Shown here: one piece after another, positions 6,469-16,739 of the stretch
Layout of the letters: every line of letters begins with the position of its first letter
Numbering within the stretch: the first letter of the stretch is position 1
Assembly: GCF_001644025.1 (NCBI RefSeq)
Contig: NZ_LUUK01000151.1
Coordinates: 30,549 to 94,548 of the forward strand
Direction: 5' to 3'
Source: Methylomonas koyamae
GTDB lineage: Bacteria; Pseudomonadota; Gammaproteobacteria; Methylococcales; Methylomonadaceae
Length of the DNA: 64,000 nucleotides
Notes under the pieces: model-generated
Told to the model about the DNA's origin: nothing
Databases searched by the model: none
Seen by the model: the letters and a program-made list of their open reading frames with translations, nothing else
Translations under genes and position numbers: made by a program

Positions 6469-7310
6469 TGTGCGGCGTCTGCGGCTGCGGCGAGGGCCTA
6501 AATCACTCGCATGACCACGATCATCACGAGCATTCTCATACACACGGCCACGGTCACGGAGACGATCACGACCACGACCATCATCACTCGCATCATCCCG
6601 CGGAGAGTCCGGAGCACGCGCACGCCAGCGGCTTAACGCCGGCGCGGATGGTACAGATCGAACAGGATATTCTGGCGGGCAACAACCGCTACGCCGCGGA
6701 AAACCGCAACTATTTGGCTGAGCGCGGCATCTTGGCGTTGAATTTGGTATCCAGCCCCGGTTCAGGCAAAACCACGCTGTTGACCGAAACTATAGAACGC
6801 CTGAAAAGCCAATTCGCTATCTCGGTCATCGAGGGCGACCAGCAAACCGCGCGAGACGCCGAACGGATACGCGCCACCGGTGTCAAGGCTCTACAAATCA
6901 ACACCGGTAAAGGTTGCCATCTCGACGCTCACCGAGTCGGCCACGCATTCGAGCACTTGCAACTCGAGCGGCACAGTCTGTTGTTCATCGAAAATGTCGG
7001 GAATCTGGTTTGCCCGGCGGCCTTCGACCTCGGCGAAGCTCACAAGGTGGTAATTTTGTCGGTGACCGAGGGCGAGGATAAGCCGATTAAGTACCCTGAT
7101 ATGTTTTACGCGGCCGACTTAATGCTATTGAACAAGATCGACCTACTGCCCTACCTGGATTTCGACAGCGAGCAGTGCATACGCTACGCCAAGCAAGTTA
7201 ATCCGAAAATCAAAGTGTTGGCCGTTTCCGCGAAAACCGGCGAAGGCATGGACGGTTGGTTGAAATGGCTACAGGCCGAATTGACCTTGCAACATATCGA
7301 ATACGCGTAA
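6468..7310 (+). CDS. hypB: Hydrogenase nickel incorporation GTPase HypB
   Basis: HypB is a GTPase that loads nickel into the hydrogenase together with HypA. The 280 residues start [10 protein letters not shown], the high-affinity nickel CxxCxC motif. A histidine-rich stretch covers roughly residues 13-52 and could store nickel. The GTPase domain carries the P-loop SSPGSGKTT (about 95-103). The metal-binding cysteines of the G domain appear in [11 protein letters not shown] and ENVGNLVCP, and the base-specificity motif is NKIDLL. The start ATG shares one base with the hypA stop. hypCDEF are not present downstream. Confidence 0.96.
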   Translation: MCGVCGCGEGLNHSHDHDHHEHSHTHGHGHGDDHDHDHHHSHHPAESPEHAHASGLTPARMVQIEQDILAGNNRYAAENRNYLAERGILALNLVSSPGSGKTTLLTETIERLKSQFAISVIEGDQQTARDAERIRATGVKALQINTGKGCHLDAHRVGHAFEHLQLERHSLLFIENVGNLVCPAAFDLGEAHKVVILSVTEGEDKPIKYPDMFYAADLMLLNKIDLLPYLDFDSEQCIRYAKQVNPKIKVLAVSAKTGEGMDGWLKWLQAELTLQHIEYA

Positions 7311-7359
7311 ACCCGCCGCCTCTCTGGTCAAACCGCGCGGCTGTCCGGCCGGGAAGAAT

Positions 7360-7773
7360 TCAGCGCAGTTTTTCGCCGACGATGGAGCCGCGCACGTTCT
7401 CGGCGCTGTCAAGTTCCTTGACCTGTTTGCGCATTGCTTCCGATTGATCGACCTGGGCGTTGGCGTTGCGCTCCAGTGCCTTCACTTCGGCGGCCCTAAG
7501 CGCGGCCTCGTGTTGGGCTTTTTCCCGCAAGGCTTCTTGTTCCTTTTTAGCTTGGTAATCGGCTTCTACTTCTTTCAGCCTTTCCAACGCTTTGGCGTTA
7601 CGCTCGGGATTGCTGATTTCAATATCCACTTGTTTTTCGGCGGACTTGTTCCGACAAGGTTTGGCTTGATAGGTGATCTTACCGTTCTCGCTACACTTGT
7701 ACAGTTCGGCGACCGCTAAGTTCGGCAACACAATTACTAAGGTCCGAATAAGAACAAAATACACGCTTTTCAT
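7360..7773 (-). CDS. DUF4124 domain envelope protein
   Basis: This 137-residue exported protein has a signal peptide (about residues 1-22, ending NLAVA). The short DUF4124 module follows (ELYKCSENGKITYQAKPC). The rest is a long charged helix (ERLKEVEADYQAKKEQEALREKAQHEAALRAAE) that is probably a coiled coil. DUF4124 proteins are common periplasmic proteins of unknown function in beta- and gammaproteobacteria. The start at 7773 was chosen because AGGAG lies eight bases upstream; longer starts would hide the signal peptide. It is convergent with hypB and appears to be monocistronic. Confidence 0.8.
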   Translation of the reverse strand: MKSVYFVLIRTLVIVLPNLAVAELYKCSENGKITYQAKPCRNKSAEKQVDIEISNPERNAKALERLKEVEADYQAKKEQEALREKAQHEAALRAAEVKALERNANAQVDQSEAMRKQVKELDSAENVRGSIVGEKLR

Positions 7774-7931
7774 TAGCGATCTCCTGAGCTTTAAAGTGGC
7801 AAAGTATAGGCCAATTTCAACGCTACCGGATTGGCTATGCGGCAGAATACGCACCGCACTGTTTGTCGCCGATTAAACTGTGTTGGATAACAGAGCTTCT
7901 CCAAATCGGCGCGCTTCCGCCGCGCCAAGCG

Positions 7932-7965
7932 TTGACATATTTCTGACATATTCTGTCATTAGAAT
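7932..7965 (+). promoter_or_regulatory. Pho-box-like element and -10 of olsF
   Basis: Two near-identical half-sites, TTGACAT (7932-7938) and CTGACAT (7943-7949), are separated by ATTT, giving the 11-bp period of a PhoB box (consensus CTGTCAT repeats with an AWAW spacer). By eye, 14 of 19 consensus positions match. Ten bases later TAGAAT (7960-7965) is a good -10, which is the canonical spacing in PhoB-activated promoters. A further CTGTCAT lies at 7953-7959. The gene downstream makes a phosphorus-free lipid, so control by phosphate starvation is a sensible inference, but not shown. Confidence 0.5.
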
Positions 7966-8000
7966 CCCGGCAACTACCGTTTTGACCAGGATATTCGCCC

Positions 8001-9722
8001 ATGATCGATGCCGAACGCATTTTGCACGAGACTTACCCCGACCTGAAACTCGGCAAGGACAACAAACTGCTGCTGAAGGCATTGAAAAAACTGATACATG
8101 AAGACGACTTCAACGACGTCATTCGCAAAAACCAACATCTGCGTGGCTTCGCGTTTCTCGATAAATTGCTGAATTATTTTAAGTTCAGCTACCAAGTCGG
8201 TAACGAATCCTACAACAACATCCCTGCCGAGGGGCGGCTGCTGATCGTCGCCAATCATCCGATCGGCACCTTGGACGGCTTGGCGCTGGTGAAATTGATC
8301 CGCTCGGTGCGACCAGACGTGCGTATCGTTGCCAATCGCTTGCTGTACCACATGGAGCCGCTGCAATCGATATTCTTGCCGGTCGACGTGCTGTCCGAAC
8401 AAAAGAATCTGAAAAATACCTACAAAATTATGCTGGATGCATTGGAAAACGAGGAAGCGATCATCTTCTTCCCGGCCGGCGAAGTATCGCGGATCACGCC
8501 CAAGGGCATACGCGACGGCAAATGGCAAACCGGTTTCTTGAAGCTGGCTCGCAAAGCCCAATGCCCGATCTTACCCATCCATATCAAGGCCAAGAATTCC
8601 GCGTTGTTTTACAGCATGTCCACGCTGTACAAACCGCTCGGTACCTTTCTGTTGGTCAAGGAAATGTTCAATAAGAAAGGCCAGGAAATCAGCTTTCGGG
8701 TCGGTGCGCCTATCCCCTACCAGGCTTACGCCGAAACCGAGCAAACCAATAAACAACTGAGCCAGCGCTTTCGCAAGCACGTGCAGAATCTTGGCAAGAA
8801 AAACCAACTGGCCTTGTTCGACACGGTGGCGACCGTCGTGCATCCGTCCGATACCAAGGCGATTAAAAAAGCCTTGTTCCAAGCGCGTCTGCTGGGCGAA
8901 ACCCGCGATGGCAAAAAGATCTTTCTATATGAATTTCGCGACGACTGTCCGGTGATGCGAGAGATCGCCCGCTTGCGCGAGCTGACCTTCCGCACTGTCG
9001 AGGAAGGTACCGGGTTGGCGCTGGACCTGGATAAGTTCGACGTGTATTACAGCCATATCGTATTGTGGGACGACAACGATCTGGAAATTGTCGGCGCCTA
9101 CCGGGTCGGCGACGGTCCGCGCATTTTGGCCAATCATGGCGTCGAGGGCTTTTACAGTCAAACCTTGTTCGACTTGAAAAGCGAGTTCGCCGACTATCTG
9201 CCCAACAGCCTCGAACTGGGCCGCAGCTTCGTGCAACCGCGTTATTGGGGGCAGCATAGTCTGGAGTATCTCTGGTATGGCATCGGCGCCTATTTGCGCG
9301 AACGTCCCGATATTAAATATTTGTTCGGGCCGGTCAGTATCAGTAACGCCTATCCTTACGCCGCCAAGGAGTTAATCGTGGGATTTTACCGCCAGCAATT
9401 CGGTGCCACCCTCCCCCACGCGATTGCCAGGATGCCGTTCACGATTTCCGAAACCGGTCAGAATTTCGCGGCCGCCGAATTCGCCGGCGACTATTCAACC
9501 AGCTTCAAGATTCTCAATTCCGAACTGAAAAAGCTGGGCGTCAAGGTGCCAACCTTATACAAGCAATACGTGGAATTATGCGTGGATAACGGCTGTCATT
9601 TCATCGACTTCAATATCGATCCGGACTTCAATAACTGCATAGACAGCCTGATCATGGTCGAAGTTGACAAAATTGCGCCGAAAAAGCGCCAACGTTATAT
9701 AGAGCGATCCTTGGCGGGGTAA
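8001..9722 (+). CDS. olsF: Bifunctional ornithine lipid synthase, OlsF type
   Basis: This 573-residue protein fuses two acyltransferases. The N-terminal half is a PlsC/OlsA-like O-acyltransferase domain with ANHPIGTLDG (residues 84-93; the catalytic His-Asp pair is spaced HX5D rather than the usual HX4D) and FFPAGEVSR (156-164). The C-terminal half, from about residue 285, is the N-acyltransferase domain related to OlsB and the hemolysin family, with LRELTFRTVEEGTG and LELGRSFVQPRY. OlsF makes ornithine lipids, phosphorus-free membrane lipids, in the cytoplasmic membrane. Its length fits the family. It starts an operon of three genes and has a Pho-box-like promoter, consistent with known phosphate control of ornithine lipids in many bacteria. 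Confidence 0.85.
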   Translation: MIDAERILHETYPDLKLGKDNKLLLKALKKLIHEDDFNDVIRKNQHLRGFAFLDKLLNYFKFSYQVGNESYNNIPAEGRLLIVANHPIGTLDGLALVKLIRSVRPDVRIVANRLLYHMEPLQSIFLPVDVLSEQKNLKNTYKIMLDALENEEAIIFFPAGEVSRITPKGIRDGKWQTGFLKLARKAQCPILPIHIKAKNSALFYSMSTLYKPLGTFLLVKEMFNKKGQEISFRVGAPIPYQAYAETEQTNKQLSQRFRKHVQNLGKKNQLALFDTVATVVHPSDTKAIKKALFQARLLGETRDGKKIFLYEFRDDCPVMREIARLRELTFRTVEEGTGLALDLDKFDVYYSHIVLWDDNDLEIVGAYRVGDGPRILANHGVEGFYSQTLFDLKSEFADYLPNSLELGRSFVQPRYWGQHSLEYLWYGIGAYLRERPDIKYLFGPVSISNAYPYAAKELIVGFYRQQFGATLPHAIARMPFTISETGQNFAAAEFAGDYSTSFKILNSELKKLGVKVPTLYKQYVELCVDNGCHFIDFNIDPDFNNCIDSLIMVEVDKIAPKKRQRYIERSLAG

Positions 9723-9730
9723 CGCCAATC

Positions 9731-10744
9731 ATGCAACGTGCTTTTTCCGAACTCGACGAACTCGAGACGGTCGTCGCGCGCCTGGGCTCTCGTGCCAGAT
9801 GCCGCGTTGTCGAAACCGTAGCCTGTAAGGGTAGAGAATTCCCGATTCACTGCATCAGCCTCGGTTCCGAACGCCCCGATGCTCCGGTACTGGCCTTTTT
9901 TGGCGGCATCCACGGCCTGGAGAAAATCGGCACCGAAGTGATCCTGGCCTATATGCAGACCATAGCGGCTTTGCTGGACTGGGACGAGGAATTCAACACT
10001 CGCTTGACCAAGTCGCGGCTGGTGTTTATGCCGATCGTAAATCCGGTCGGCGTATTCCGGGGTACGCGCTGCAACGGGAACGGGGTCGATTTGATGCGCA
10101 ATTCGCCGATCGAAAGCGTCGGCAAAACCCGCTTATACAGCGGCCAGCGACTGAGCGCGCGCTTGCCTTGGTACCGGGGCGACGAATCGCGGATGGAGAA
10201 GGAAGCCCAGGCACTGTGCCGAGTCGTCCACGACGAGCTGTTTCCTGCTCCGCTAGCGATCGCCGTGGACCTGCATTCCGGCTTCGGGATCCAGGACCGG
10301 CTGTGGTTTCCGTATGCCTCCAACCATACCCCGTACCCGGACATCGCCGAGGCCTGCGCATTGAAGCAACTGTTCGACGCCTGCTACCCTCATCACGTTT
10401 ACAAAATCGAACCGATGAGTCAGGAATACGTGATCAGCGGCGATTTATGGGATTACCTTTACGACGACCATGTCGCGCGCCGTGCCAGAGGCAAATTGTT
10501 TTTACCGTTGACCTTGGAAATGGGGTCCTGGCTGTGGTTGCGCAAAAATCCGACCCATTTATTTCAACGCCATGGCTTATTCCATCCGTTACTACCGCAT
10601 CGTCAACAACGCATCATGCGCCGCCACTTGACGTTGTTCGATTTTTTATACCGGTGTTTGCTGCATCCCGGCGCTTGGGCGATTCTGGACCCGGAACGGC
10701 AGCAAATCTTGCGCGGCCAAGCCTTGGCGAATTGGTATGGGTGA
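9731..10744 (+). CDS. M14-family zinc carboxypeptidase-like hydrolase
   Basis: This 337-residue protein has an M14 metallopeptidase/succinylglutamate-desuccinylase-like fold. The zinc ligands are His61 and Glu64 in GGIHGLE and His182 in DLHSGFG; the likely catalytic glutamate is Glu263 in TLEMGSW. The substrate-binding region NPVGVFRGTRCNGNGVDLMRN follows the family pattern, with Met where DLNRN is usual. There is no signal peptide, so it is probably cytoplasmic. It lies eight bases after olsF and overlaps the next gene by eight bases, so an amide- or peptide-hydrolysing role linked to ornithine lipid metabolism is possible, but that is context inference. Confidence 0.82.
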   Translation: MQRAFSELDELETVVARLGSRARCRVVETVACKGREFPIHCISLGSERPDAPVLAFFGGIHGLEKIGTEVILAYMQTIAALLDWDEEFNTRLTKSRLVFMPIVNPVGVFRGTRCNGNGVDLMRNSPIESVGKTRLYSGQRLSARLPWYRGDESRMEKEAQALCRVVHDELFPAPLAIAVDLHSGFGIQDRLWFPYASNHTPYPDIAEACALKQLFDACYPHHVYKIEPMSQEYVISGDLWDYLYDDHVARRARGKLFLPLTLEMGSWLWLRKNPTHLFQRHGLFHPLLPHRQQRIMRRHLTLFDFLYRCLLHPGAWAILDPERQQILRGQALANWYG

Positions 10745-11519
10745 GGCCGGTCGTCATTGGTTGCTACTGCGCGGTCTAGCGAGGGAAACCGCGCATTGGG
10801 GCGACTTTCCCTTACGCCTGCGGTCAGCCTTCCCAGCCTCCACGGTCACCTGTGTGGATTTACCCGGTACCGGTAGTCATTTTCGTGAGGCCTGCCCGAC
10901 TTCGATAGGCAGCATCCTGGAACTAACCCGTGAGCGAGCCTATCGAGCCGGCGCGCTTGAACGCCCCGTCACACTGTTGGCGTTGTCGCTGGGCGGCATG
11001 GTGGCCTGGGAGTGGGCGTGTCGCTATCCCGCAGACGTAGCCGCAGGGTGCTTGATCAATACGAGTTTCTCGGGCGTGAGTCCGTTTTATCGACGGCTAC
11101 GCTGGCAAAGCTATGGGGCGTTGGCAAATATTTTACTGGAGCGGGAAATTGGTCGCCGCGAACGGCGAATTTTGGAACTGGTCTCGAATCAAACTCGAAA
11201 TATCGAGGAATTGAGTAATGTTTGGCTCGATATTCAAAGCGAACGCCCGGTAAATCCGAGCAACGCCGCCAAGCAATTGATCGCGGCGGCTCGATTTCGG
11301 CCGAAAACCCCGCCCGATGGCATGCCTTGGTTGGTATTGAGCGGCCTCGGCGACCGACTGGTCGCTCCGGCCTGCTCTAGTGCCGTTAGCCAACGCTGGC
11401 AATTATCCAATGATAGCCATCCGTGGGCTGGCCACGACTTACCGCTGGACGACCCTGACTGGCTAGTTAATCGGTTGCGGACCTGGATAGCAAATCAGGG
11501 AACCGAAGCGATCGATTAA
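10737..11519 (+). CDS. Alpha/beta hydrolase
   Basis: This 260-residue alpha/beta hydrolase has the nucleophile elbow ALSLGGM (Ser84), a probable acid in SGLGDRLV and the histidine in PWAGHDLP, so the triad looks complete. The oxyanion region near the N-terminus reads LLLRGLARETAHW instead of the usual HGxG. It overlaps the preceding peptidase gene by eight bases and is the last gene of the olsF operon. Esterase or lipase activity is likely; the substrate is unknown. The 3' end overlaps the convergent H-NS-like gene by four bases. Confidence 0.8.
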   Translation: MGEAGRHWLLLRGLARETAHWGDFPLRLRSAFPASTVTCVDLPGTGSHFREACPTSIGSILELTRERAYRAGALERPVTLLALSLGGMVAWEWACRYPADVAAGCLINTSFSGVSPFYRRLRWQSYGALANILLEREIGRRERRILELVSNQTRNIEELSNVWLDIQSERPVNPSNAAKQLIAAARFRPKTPPDGMPWLVLSGLGDRLVAPACSSAVSQRWQLSNDSHPWAGHDLPLDDPDWLVNRLRTWIANQGTEAID

Positions 11520-11833
11520 GCGATCTCAAATTCCGCTTTGTCGCGACCCGCGGCCAGTAATTCCTGCATCCATTTTGGTGCCAATCCGCGACCGGACCAA
11601 GTTTGGTTGGCGTCCGCCGGATTACGATAACGCGCGGCAACTTTACCGATTTTTCTTTCGGCTTTTTTGTCGAGTTCGTGTATTTCAACGCCAACGCCGA
11701 TAGAAGTCGCCAAGTCCTTGATTTGTGCAATTACTTCCTTGCGTTTGCTGGATTGTCTGTCTTTCAAGACTTTCTCGGCGTTTTCGATAACTGCTTGCAA
11801 TTCAGATTCGGATAAAGTAGTTAAATCAGTCAT
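11516..11833 (-). CDS. H-NS family nucleoid protein
   Basis: This 105-residue protein has an N-terminal oligomerisation helix region (residues 1-50, SESELQAVIENAEKVLKDRQSSKRKEV read in parts). The H-NS C-terminal DNA-binding domain follows, with YRNPADANQTWSGRGLAPKW. The typical H-NS core AxPxTWTGRGRxP is represented by the TWSGRGLAP segment. It binds AT-rich DNA and silences transferred genes in related species. A GAGGA Shine-Dalgarno lies six bases before the ATG. It is monocistronic, divergent from nothing and convergent with the olsF operon. Confidence 0.9.
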   Translation of the reverse strand: MTDLTTLSESELQAVIENAEKVLKDRQSSKRKEVIAQIKDLATSIGVGVEIHELDKKAERKIGKVAARYRNPADANQTWSGRGLAPKWMQELLAAGRDKAEFEIA

Positions 11834-11898
11834 ATATTCCTCAGATAATTAAATGACGCAACGGATTCTATCATCAACTTGTAATAAATAAAATACCG

Positions 11899-12591
11899 TC
11901 ATTGGATTACATCGAATCCCGTCTCTGAGTATAGTTCGCCTTTTTTTCCAAGCAACTGTACTCGCCACTGACCTTTATCCCTGGACGACAAGTTTTTAGC
12001 AGTCCAAACCTTGGCTTTATTATCTTTTACCTCGATTGTCTTTTTGAGTACCGGCTGGCCGTCCTTGAACCATTGATGAAACAAGGTCTTACCTTTCAAG
12101 TTTTTCACCTCGTTGAAGTAATATAACTCGATTGGCTCCTTCCTGATCTGAACGGAAGCCGATTTGACTTGCTCGGTCGGCTCGGTATCCTTTATAGCGT
12201 AGGTTAACGATGCCCGAATCACTTTCCTTGAGTAAATGATGGCCGGTTGACGTTTCTGTTCCGAGATTGAGCTTGGAGAAACCGGAGTTTCTCCGGGAGA
12301 TTTTCGCGCCGCCAACGGCGACGTTTCAACTTGCGGCGCCACAATTGCATTGTCGGACCGCATACTAGTTTCCGGGGCCATTGGCAAGGTTTCCGGCGTA
12401 AGGTTAGCCGGGGTTTGCTCGCTATTGTCGATGAGTAACCACGCGGATAGCATGATAGCCGCCGCAATTAACCCGGCTACCGCGGCAATTCGCCCGGTAT
12501 GCCAAACAGTTACCATCTTCGGTGTTTGGGGTGCTTGACCGCTTCTGGATTTATCGTAGTTTATTTTGATAACGACTTTATTTTCAGACAT
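11899..12591 (-). CDS. Membrane-anchored DUF2914 protein
   Basis: About 230 residues are encoded from the ATG at 12591; longer frames exist but would add an implausible N-terminus. A 45-residue cytoplasmic part is followed by one transmembrane helix (about 37-57, VAGLIAAAIMLSAWLLI). A proline- and serine-rich periplasmic linker leads to a C-terminal DUF2914 domain: ELYYFNEVKNLKGKTLFHQWF, VWTAKNLSSRDKGQWRVQLL and YSETGFDVIQ. The domain is of unknown function and is often found in such single-pass proteins. It is divergent from sucA, with about 140 bases between the starts. Confidence 0.78.
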   Translation of the reverse strand: MSENKVVIKINYDKSRSGQAPQTPKMVTVWHTGRIAAVAGLIAAAIMLSAWLLIDNSEQTPANLTPETLPMAPETSMRSDNAIVAPQVETSPLAARKSPGETPVSPSSISEQKRQPAIIYSRKVIRASLTYAIKDTEPTEQVKSASVQIRKEPIELYYFNEVKNLKGKTLFHQWFKDGQPVLKKTIEVKDNKAKVWTAKNLSSRDKGQWRVQLLGKKGELYSETGFDVIQ

Positions 12592-12731
12592 GTGTTTACC
12601 GACGTTTCCCAGGGCTGAAATACCGCTCGAGCCGGAATATCGACCGGCGCGGTTCCGCACTTACTGCTTGGTAATATATCATTTTAGCTCTACCATAATG
12701 CTCCTTACTTGTGATTCCAGCCGCCCCGGAT

Positions 12732-15569
12732 ATGACTAGCCTCTTGAAACTGTTCGAAGAATCATCTTCGCTTTACGGTGGCAACGCCGTTTACGTCGAA
12801 TCCCTATACGAACAATACCTGCACGATCCCAGTACGGTCTCTGAAGTCTGGCGGCGGCGCTTCGACGATATTCATCGCGGCTCCACCGAGGATACGCCGC
12901 ACAGCATCATCGTCGAGCGTTTCGAGAAGCTGGCGATCGCCGAACCCGGTCGCCTCGCCAAAATGCGCGGGTTTACCGAACAAAGCGTCAAAAAGCAATC
13001 CGCGGTTGCTCGCTTAATCAACCATTACCGCGTCAAGGGACACCAAATCGCCCGTAATAATCCTTTGGGCAAACTCGCGGCGATGCCCGCCGATTTGGAG
13101 CCGATTTATTACGGATTGACCGACGCGGATATGAGCACGCTGTTCGATACCGGCGGTCTGTGCGGGGTGGATCGTTTGCCGTTGCGGGAGATCATCCAGA
13201 CTTTGCAGCAAATCTATTGCGGCAGCATCGGCAGCGAGTTCATGCATATCGTCGACGACGAATCCAAACGTTGGATCAAAAACAAATTGGAAGGTGCCAA
13301 ACCGGATTTCTCCAGTCACCCGGAAAAACGCCAATGGTTGTTAAAACAACTGATTGCCGCCGAGGGCCTGGAAAAGTTTCTGCATCGCAAATATGTCGGT
13401 CAAAAACGCTTTTCGCTGGAGGGCGGCGAATCGCTGATTTTGATACTCGATGAACTGATTCAGCGTGCCGGAGAAAGCAAGGTCACGGAAATCGTGATCG
13501 GCATGGCTCACCGCGGCCGTCTTAACGTGTTGGTCAACATACTCGGTAAAAGTCCGGCGGTATTATTCGGCGAATTCGAAGGCACTCACACCTCGATGCC
13601 CGGCGCCTTGACCGGCGACGTTAAATATCACATGGGGTTTTCGTCGAATATCGCCACGCCGGGCGGTCCGATACATTTAACATTGGCCTTCAACCCTTCG
13701 CATCTGGAAATCATTAATCCGGTGGTCGAGGGCTCGGTTAAGGCTCGTCAGGATAGACACGGCATAGGAGGTATCGATGTCATCCTACCGGTGTTGATAC
13801 ACGGCGACGCGGCATTCGCCGGGCAAGGCATCGTCATGGAAACCTTGAACATGGCGGAGACTCGGGCATTTTCGACCGGCGGTACCGTGCACGTCGTCAT
13901 CAACAACCAGATAGGCTTCACGACCAGCAATCCGTTCGACGCCCGTTCGACACTGTATTGCACCGATGTCGCCAACATGATTCAGGCGCCGGTGTTCCAC
14001 GTCAACGGCGACGATCCCGAGGCCGTGGTCTTCATCACCCAATTGGCGCTGGATTATCGAATGACCTTCCACAAGGACGTCGTCATCGACTTGATCTGCT
14101 ACCGCCGTCACGGTCACAACGAAGCCGACGAACCGGCGGCGACTCAGCCGATGATGTATAAAGCCATCCACCAACACGCCACGCCGCCGCAAATCTACGG
14201 TCAAAGACTCGTGCAGGAAGGCGTGATCGACGAGGCCGGCATTCAGCAACTCGAACAGAATTACATGCAGTTGTTGAACGAAGGTAAGCCGGTTTCCCGG
14301 CCTATCATCGAAAACAAGGTGTATTCCTACTCGGCACGTTGGGAACCCTACTTGAATAAACATTGGGATATCCCGATCGACACCACGGTCAGCATCGAAC
14401 GCATCCGCTTCTGCAATTTGCGGCTGCAAAGTCTGCCGTCCGGTTTCGAATTGCACCCTCGGGTCGCCAAGGTGATGGACGATCGCCAAAAAATGACCGA
14501 CGGAGATTTGCCTATGGACTGGGGCTTCGCGGAAAATATGGCCTACGCCACGTTGTTGATGGACGGTTACGACATTCGCTTGACCGGCCAGGACATCGGC
14601 CGCGGCACGTTTTCCCATCGCCACGCTATTTTATTGAATCAGGCCAACGGCGAGAACTATATCCCGCTTAAACACTTGAGCGATCGGCAAGGCCGGCCGC
14701 AAATTTTCAATTCGCTACTGTCGGAAGCCGGGGTGCTGGGTTTCGAATACGGTTACAGTTCCACGCAGCCGGACAAATTGGTGATTTGGGAAGCGCAATT
14801 TGGCGATTTCGCCAACGGCGCGCAAGTCGTGATCGATCAGTTTATCGCATCGGGCGAAACCAAATGGGGCAAGCTCAGCGGCTTAGTGATGCTGCTCCCA
14901 CACGGTTTCGAAGGTCAGGGGCCGGAGCATTCCTCGGCGCGCCTGGAACGCTATTTACAGTTGTGCGCGGACCAAAACATCCAGGTCTGCGTGCCGACGA
15001 CGCCGGCGCAAATTTTTCATTTATTGCGGCGGCAAATGCTGCGCCAATACCGCAAACCGTTGATCGTGATGAGTCCGAAAAGCCTGCTGCGCCATAGATT
15101 GGCGGTATCGACGCTGGACGAATTGACCAGCGGCGGGTTTCAGACCGTTATCGGGGAAATCGACGATATCGATCCGTTTCATGTGACTCGACTAATACTG
15201 TGTGCCGGCAAGGTCTATTACGATCTGCTGGAAACCCGGCGCCAAGACGGCTTGGATCACGTTGCCATCGTCCGGATCGAACAGCTTTATCCGTTCCCGA
15301 ATGAGCGATTCAAGCAGGAACTGGACAAATACCCCAACGTCGAACACATCGTTTGGTGTCAAGAAGAGCCGAAAAACCAGGGCGCGTGGTACCAAAGCCG
15401 ACACCATTTCATCGAACACGTTTCCCCGGAGATTACGATCGGCTATGCCGGCCGAGTAGCTTCCGCCGCACCGGCGGTTGGCAATTACAAAACCCATCTC
15501 AACGAACAAAAAGCGGTGGTTCACACCGCACTTTACGGTAGCAACGAAGGAACAACTCATGAGCTTTGA
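12732..15569 (+). CDS. sucA: 2-oxoglutarate dehydrogenase E1 component
   Basis: This is the thiamine-diphosphate-dependent E1 subunit of the 2-oxoglutarate dehydrogenase complex, which decarboxylates 2-oxoglutarate in the TCA cycle. It encodes 945 residues from the ATG at 12732, which matches the start of E. coli SucA (LxxxxxSSYLxGxN pattern, here [13 protein letters not shown]); a GTG at 12711 would add seven. Visible motifs are the E2-binding N-terminus, [11 protein letters not shown] (about 256-266), GDAAFAGQG (about 354-362) and [12 protein letters not shown] (about 457). The C-terminal transketolase half carries [15 protein letters not shown] and the [15 protein letters not shown] loop. 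It overlaps sucB by eleven bases. Confidence 0.97.
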   Translation: MTSLLKLFEESSSLYGGNAVYVESLYEQYLHDPSTVSEVWRRRFDDIHRGSTEDTPHSIIVERFEKLAIAEPGRLAKMRGFTEQSVKKQSAVARLINHYRVKGHQIARNNPLGKLAAMPADLEPIYYGLTDADMSTLFDTGGLCGVDRLPLREIIQTLQQIYCGSIGSEFMHIVDDESKRWIKNKLEGAKPDFSSHPEKRQWLLKQLIAAEGLEKFLHRKYVGQKRFSLEGGESLILILDELIQRAGESKVTEIVIGMAHRGRLNVLVNILGKSPAVLFGEFEGTHTSMPGALTGDVKYHMGFSSNIATPGGPIHLTLAFNPSHLEIINPVVEGSVKARQDRHGIGGIDVILPVLIHGDAAFAGQGIVMETLNMAETRAFSTGGTVHVVINNQIGFTTSNPFDARSTLYCTDVANMIQAPVFHVNGDDPEAVVFITQLALDYRMTFHKDVVIDLICYRRHGHNEADEPAATQPMMYKAIHQHATPPQIYGQRLVQEGVIDEAGIQQLEQNYMQLLNEGKPVSRPIIENKVYSYSARWEPYLNKHWDIPIDTTVSIERIRFCNLRLQSLPSGFELHPRVAKVMDDRQKMTDGDLPMDWGFAENMAYATLLMDGYDIRLTGQDIGRGTFSHRHAILLNQANGENYIPLKHLSDRQGRPQIFNSLLSEAGVLGFEYGYSSTQPDKLVIWEAQFGDFANGAQVVIDQFIASGETKWGKLSGLVMLLPHGFEGQGPEHSSARLERYLQLCADQNIQVCVPTTPAQIFHLLRRQMLRQYRKPLIVMSPKSLLRHRLAVSTLDELTSGGFQTVIGEIDDIDPFHVTRLILCAGKVYYDLLETRRQDGLDHVAIVRIEQLYPFPNERFKQELDKYPNVEHIVWCQEEPKNQGAWYQSRHHFIEHVSPEITIGYAGRVASAAPAVGNYKTHLNEQKAVVHTALYGSNEGTTHEL

Positions 15570-16737
15570 AATATTGGTCCCCAGCCTCCCCGAATCCATC
15601 TCCGATGCCAATTTGGTCGCTTGGCACAAGCAAGCCGGGGACTGGGCCGAGGCCGGCGAGAACCTGGCCGATCTGGAAACCGACAAGGTCATTCTCGAGG
15701 TGCCTGCACCTCGATCGGGTGTCCTGAAGGAAATTTTGATTCCGAACGATTCGACGGTTGTCGCCGGTCAGGTCCTGGCGCTACTGGACGAACAAGCCGA
15801 CAAACCCGGCGGATCGCTGACGGCTAGTGGCGTCGAGCCGGTTCTGAGCCCGTCGGTCCGCAAAATCGTCGCCGAACGCGAACTCGACCCACAGGCCATT
15901 CCAGCATCCGGCAAACATGGGCGGATATTGAAGAGCGACGTAATGGACTATTTGCAGGAGCAACAGGCAAGCAAGCCGGTCGACGCCGCCGTCGAAGCCT
16001 CCCCCGCCCCGCTGTCGACATCGGCGGTGGCCAGTCTACGTCCGGAACAACGGGTACCGATGACCCGGTTGCGCGCCAAAATCGCCGAACGCTTGCTGCA
16101 CGCCCAGCAAAACGCGGCGATGTTGACGACCTTTAACGAAGTCAATCTGAAAGCCGTCATCGATTTGCGTAACCAATACAAGGACCGTTTCGAAGCCAAG
16201 CACAATATCAAGCTCGGCTTCATGTCCTTCTTCGTCAAAGCCTCGATAGAAGCCTTGAAGCGTTTCCCGGCCATCAACGCCTCGATAGACGGGAACGACA
16301 TCATCTACCACGGCTATTACGACATCGGTATCGCCGTCACCACCCCGCGCGGGCTGATCGTTCCAATTCTGCGCGACGCCGATCAACTCGATTTTTCCGG
16401 CATCGAAAAAGGCATACACGACTTTGGACAAAAAGCCCGCAATGGCTCCATCAGTGTCGAGGATCTCAGCGGCGGTACGTTCACGATCACCAACGGCGGG
16501 ATATTTGGTTCGATGCTGTCCACGCCCATCCTGAATCCGCCCCAATGCGCGATTTTAGGCATGCACGCGATCAAGGACAGGCCGATCGTGGAGAACGGCG
16601 AAATCGTGATCCGGCCCATCATGTACTTGGCCCTGTCCTACGACCACCGCTTGGTGGATGGTAAGGAAGCCGTGCAATTTCTCGGCATCATTAAGGAATG
16701 CCTGGAGGCGCCGGCACATTTGTTGCTGAACATTTAA
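15559..16737 (+). CDS. sucB: 2-oxoglutarate dehydrogenase E2 component (dihydrolipoyl succinyltransferase)
   Basis: This encodes 392 residues from the ATG at 15559, preceded by AAGGA at seven bases. Domain order is lipoyl domain (1-75, lipoylated Lys43 in LETDKV), a short peripheral subunit-binding domain ([18 protein letters not shown], about 95-130), and the catalytic acetyltransferase domain. The latter ends with [12 protein letters not shown] (His about 363). It transfers succinyl groups to CoA in the 2-oxoglutarate dehydrogenase complex. Its start lies inside the end of sucA, so the two are translated together. No E3 gene (lpd) follows; the complex must use an E3 encoded elsewhere. Confidence 0.97.
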   Translation: MSFEILVPSLPESISDANLVAWHKQAGDWAEAGENLADLETDKVILEVPAPRSGVLKEILIPNDSTVVAGQVLALLDEQADKPGGSLTASGVEPVLSPSVRKIVAERELDPQAIPASGKHGRILKSDVMDYLQEQQASKPVDAAVEASPAPLSTSAVASLRPEQRVPMTRLRAKIAERLLHAQQNAAMLTTFNEVNLKAVIDLRNQYKDRFEAKHNIKLGFMSFFVKASIEALKRFPAINASIDGNDIIYHGYYDIGIAVTTPRGLIVPILRDADQLDFSGIEKGIHDFGQKARNGSISVEDLSGGTFTITNGGIFGSMLSTPILNPPQCAILGMHAIKDRPIVENGEIVIRPIMYLALSYDHRLVDGKEAVQFLGIIKECLEAPAHLLLNI

Positions 16738-16739
16738 CG

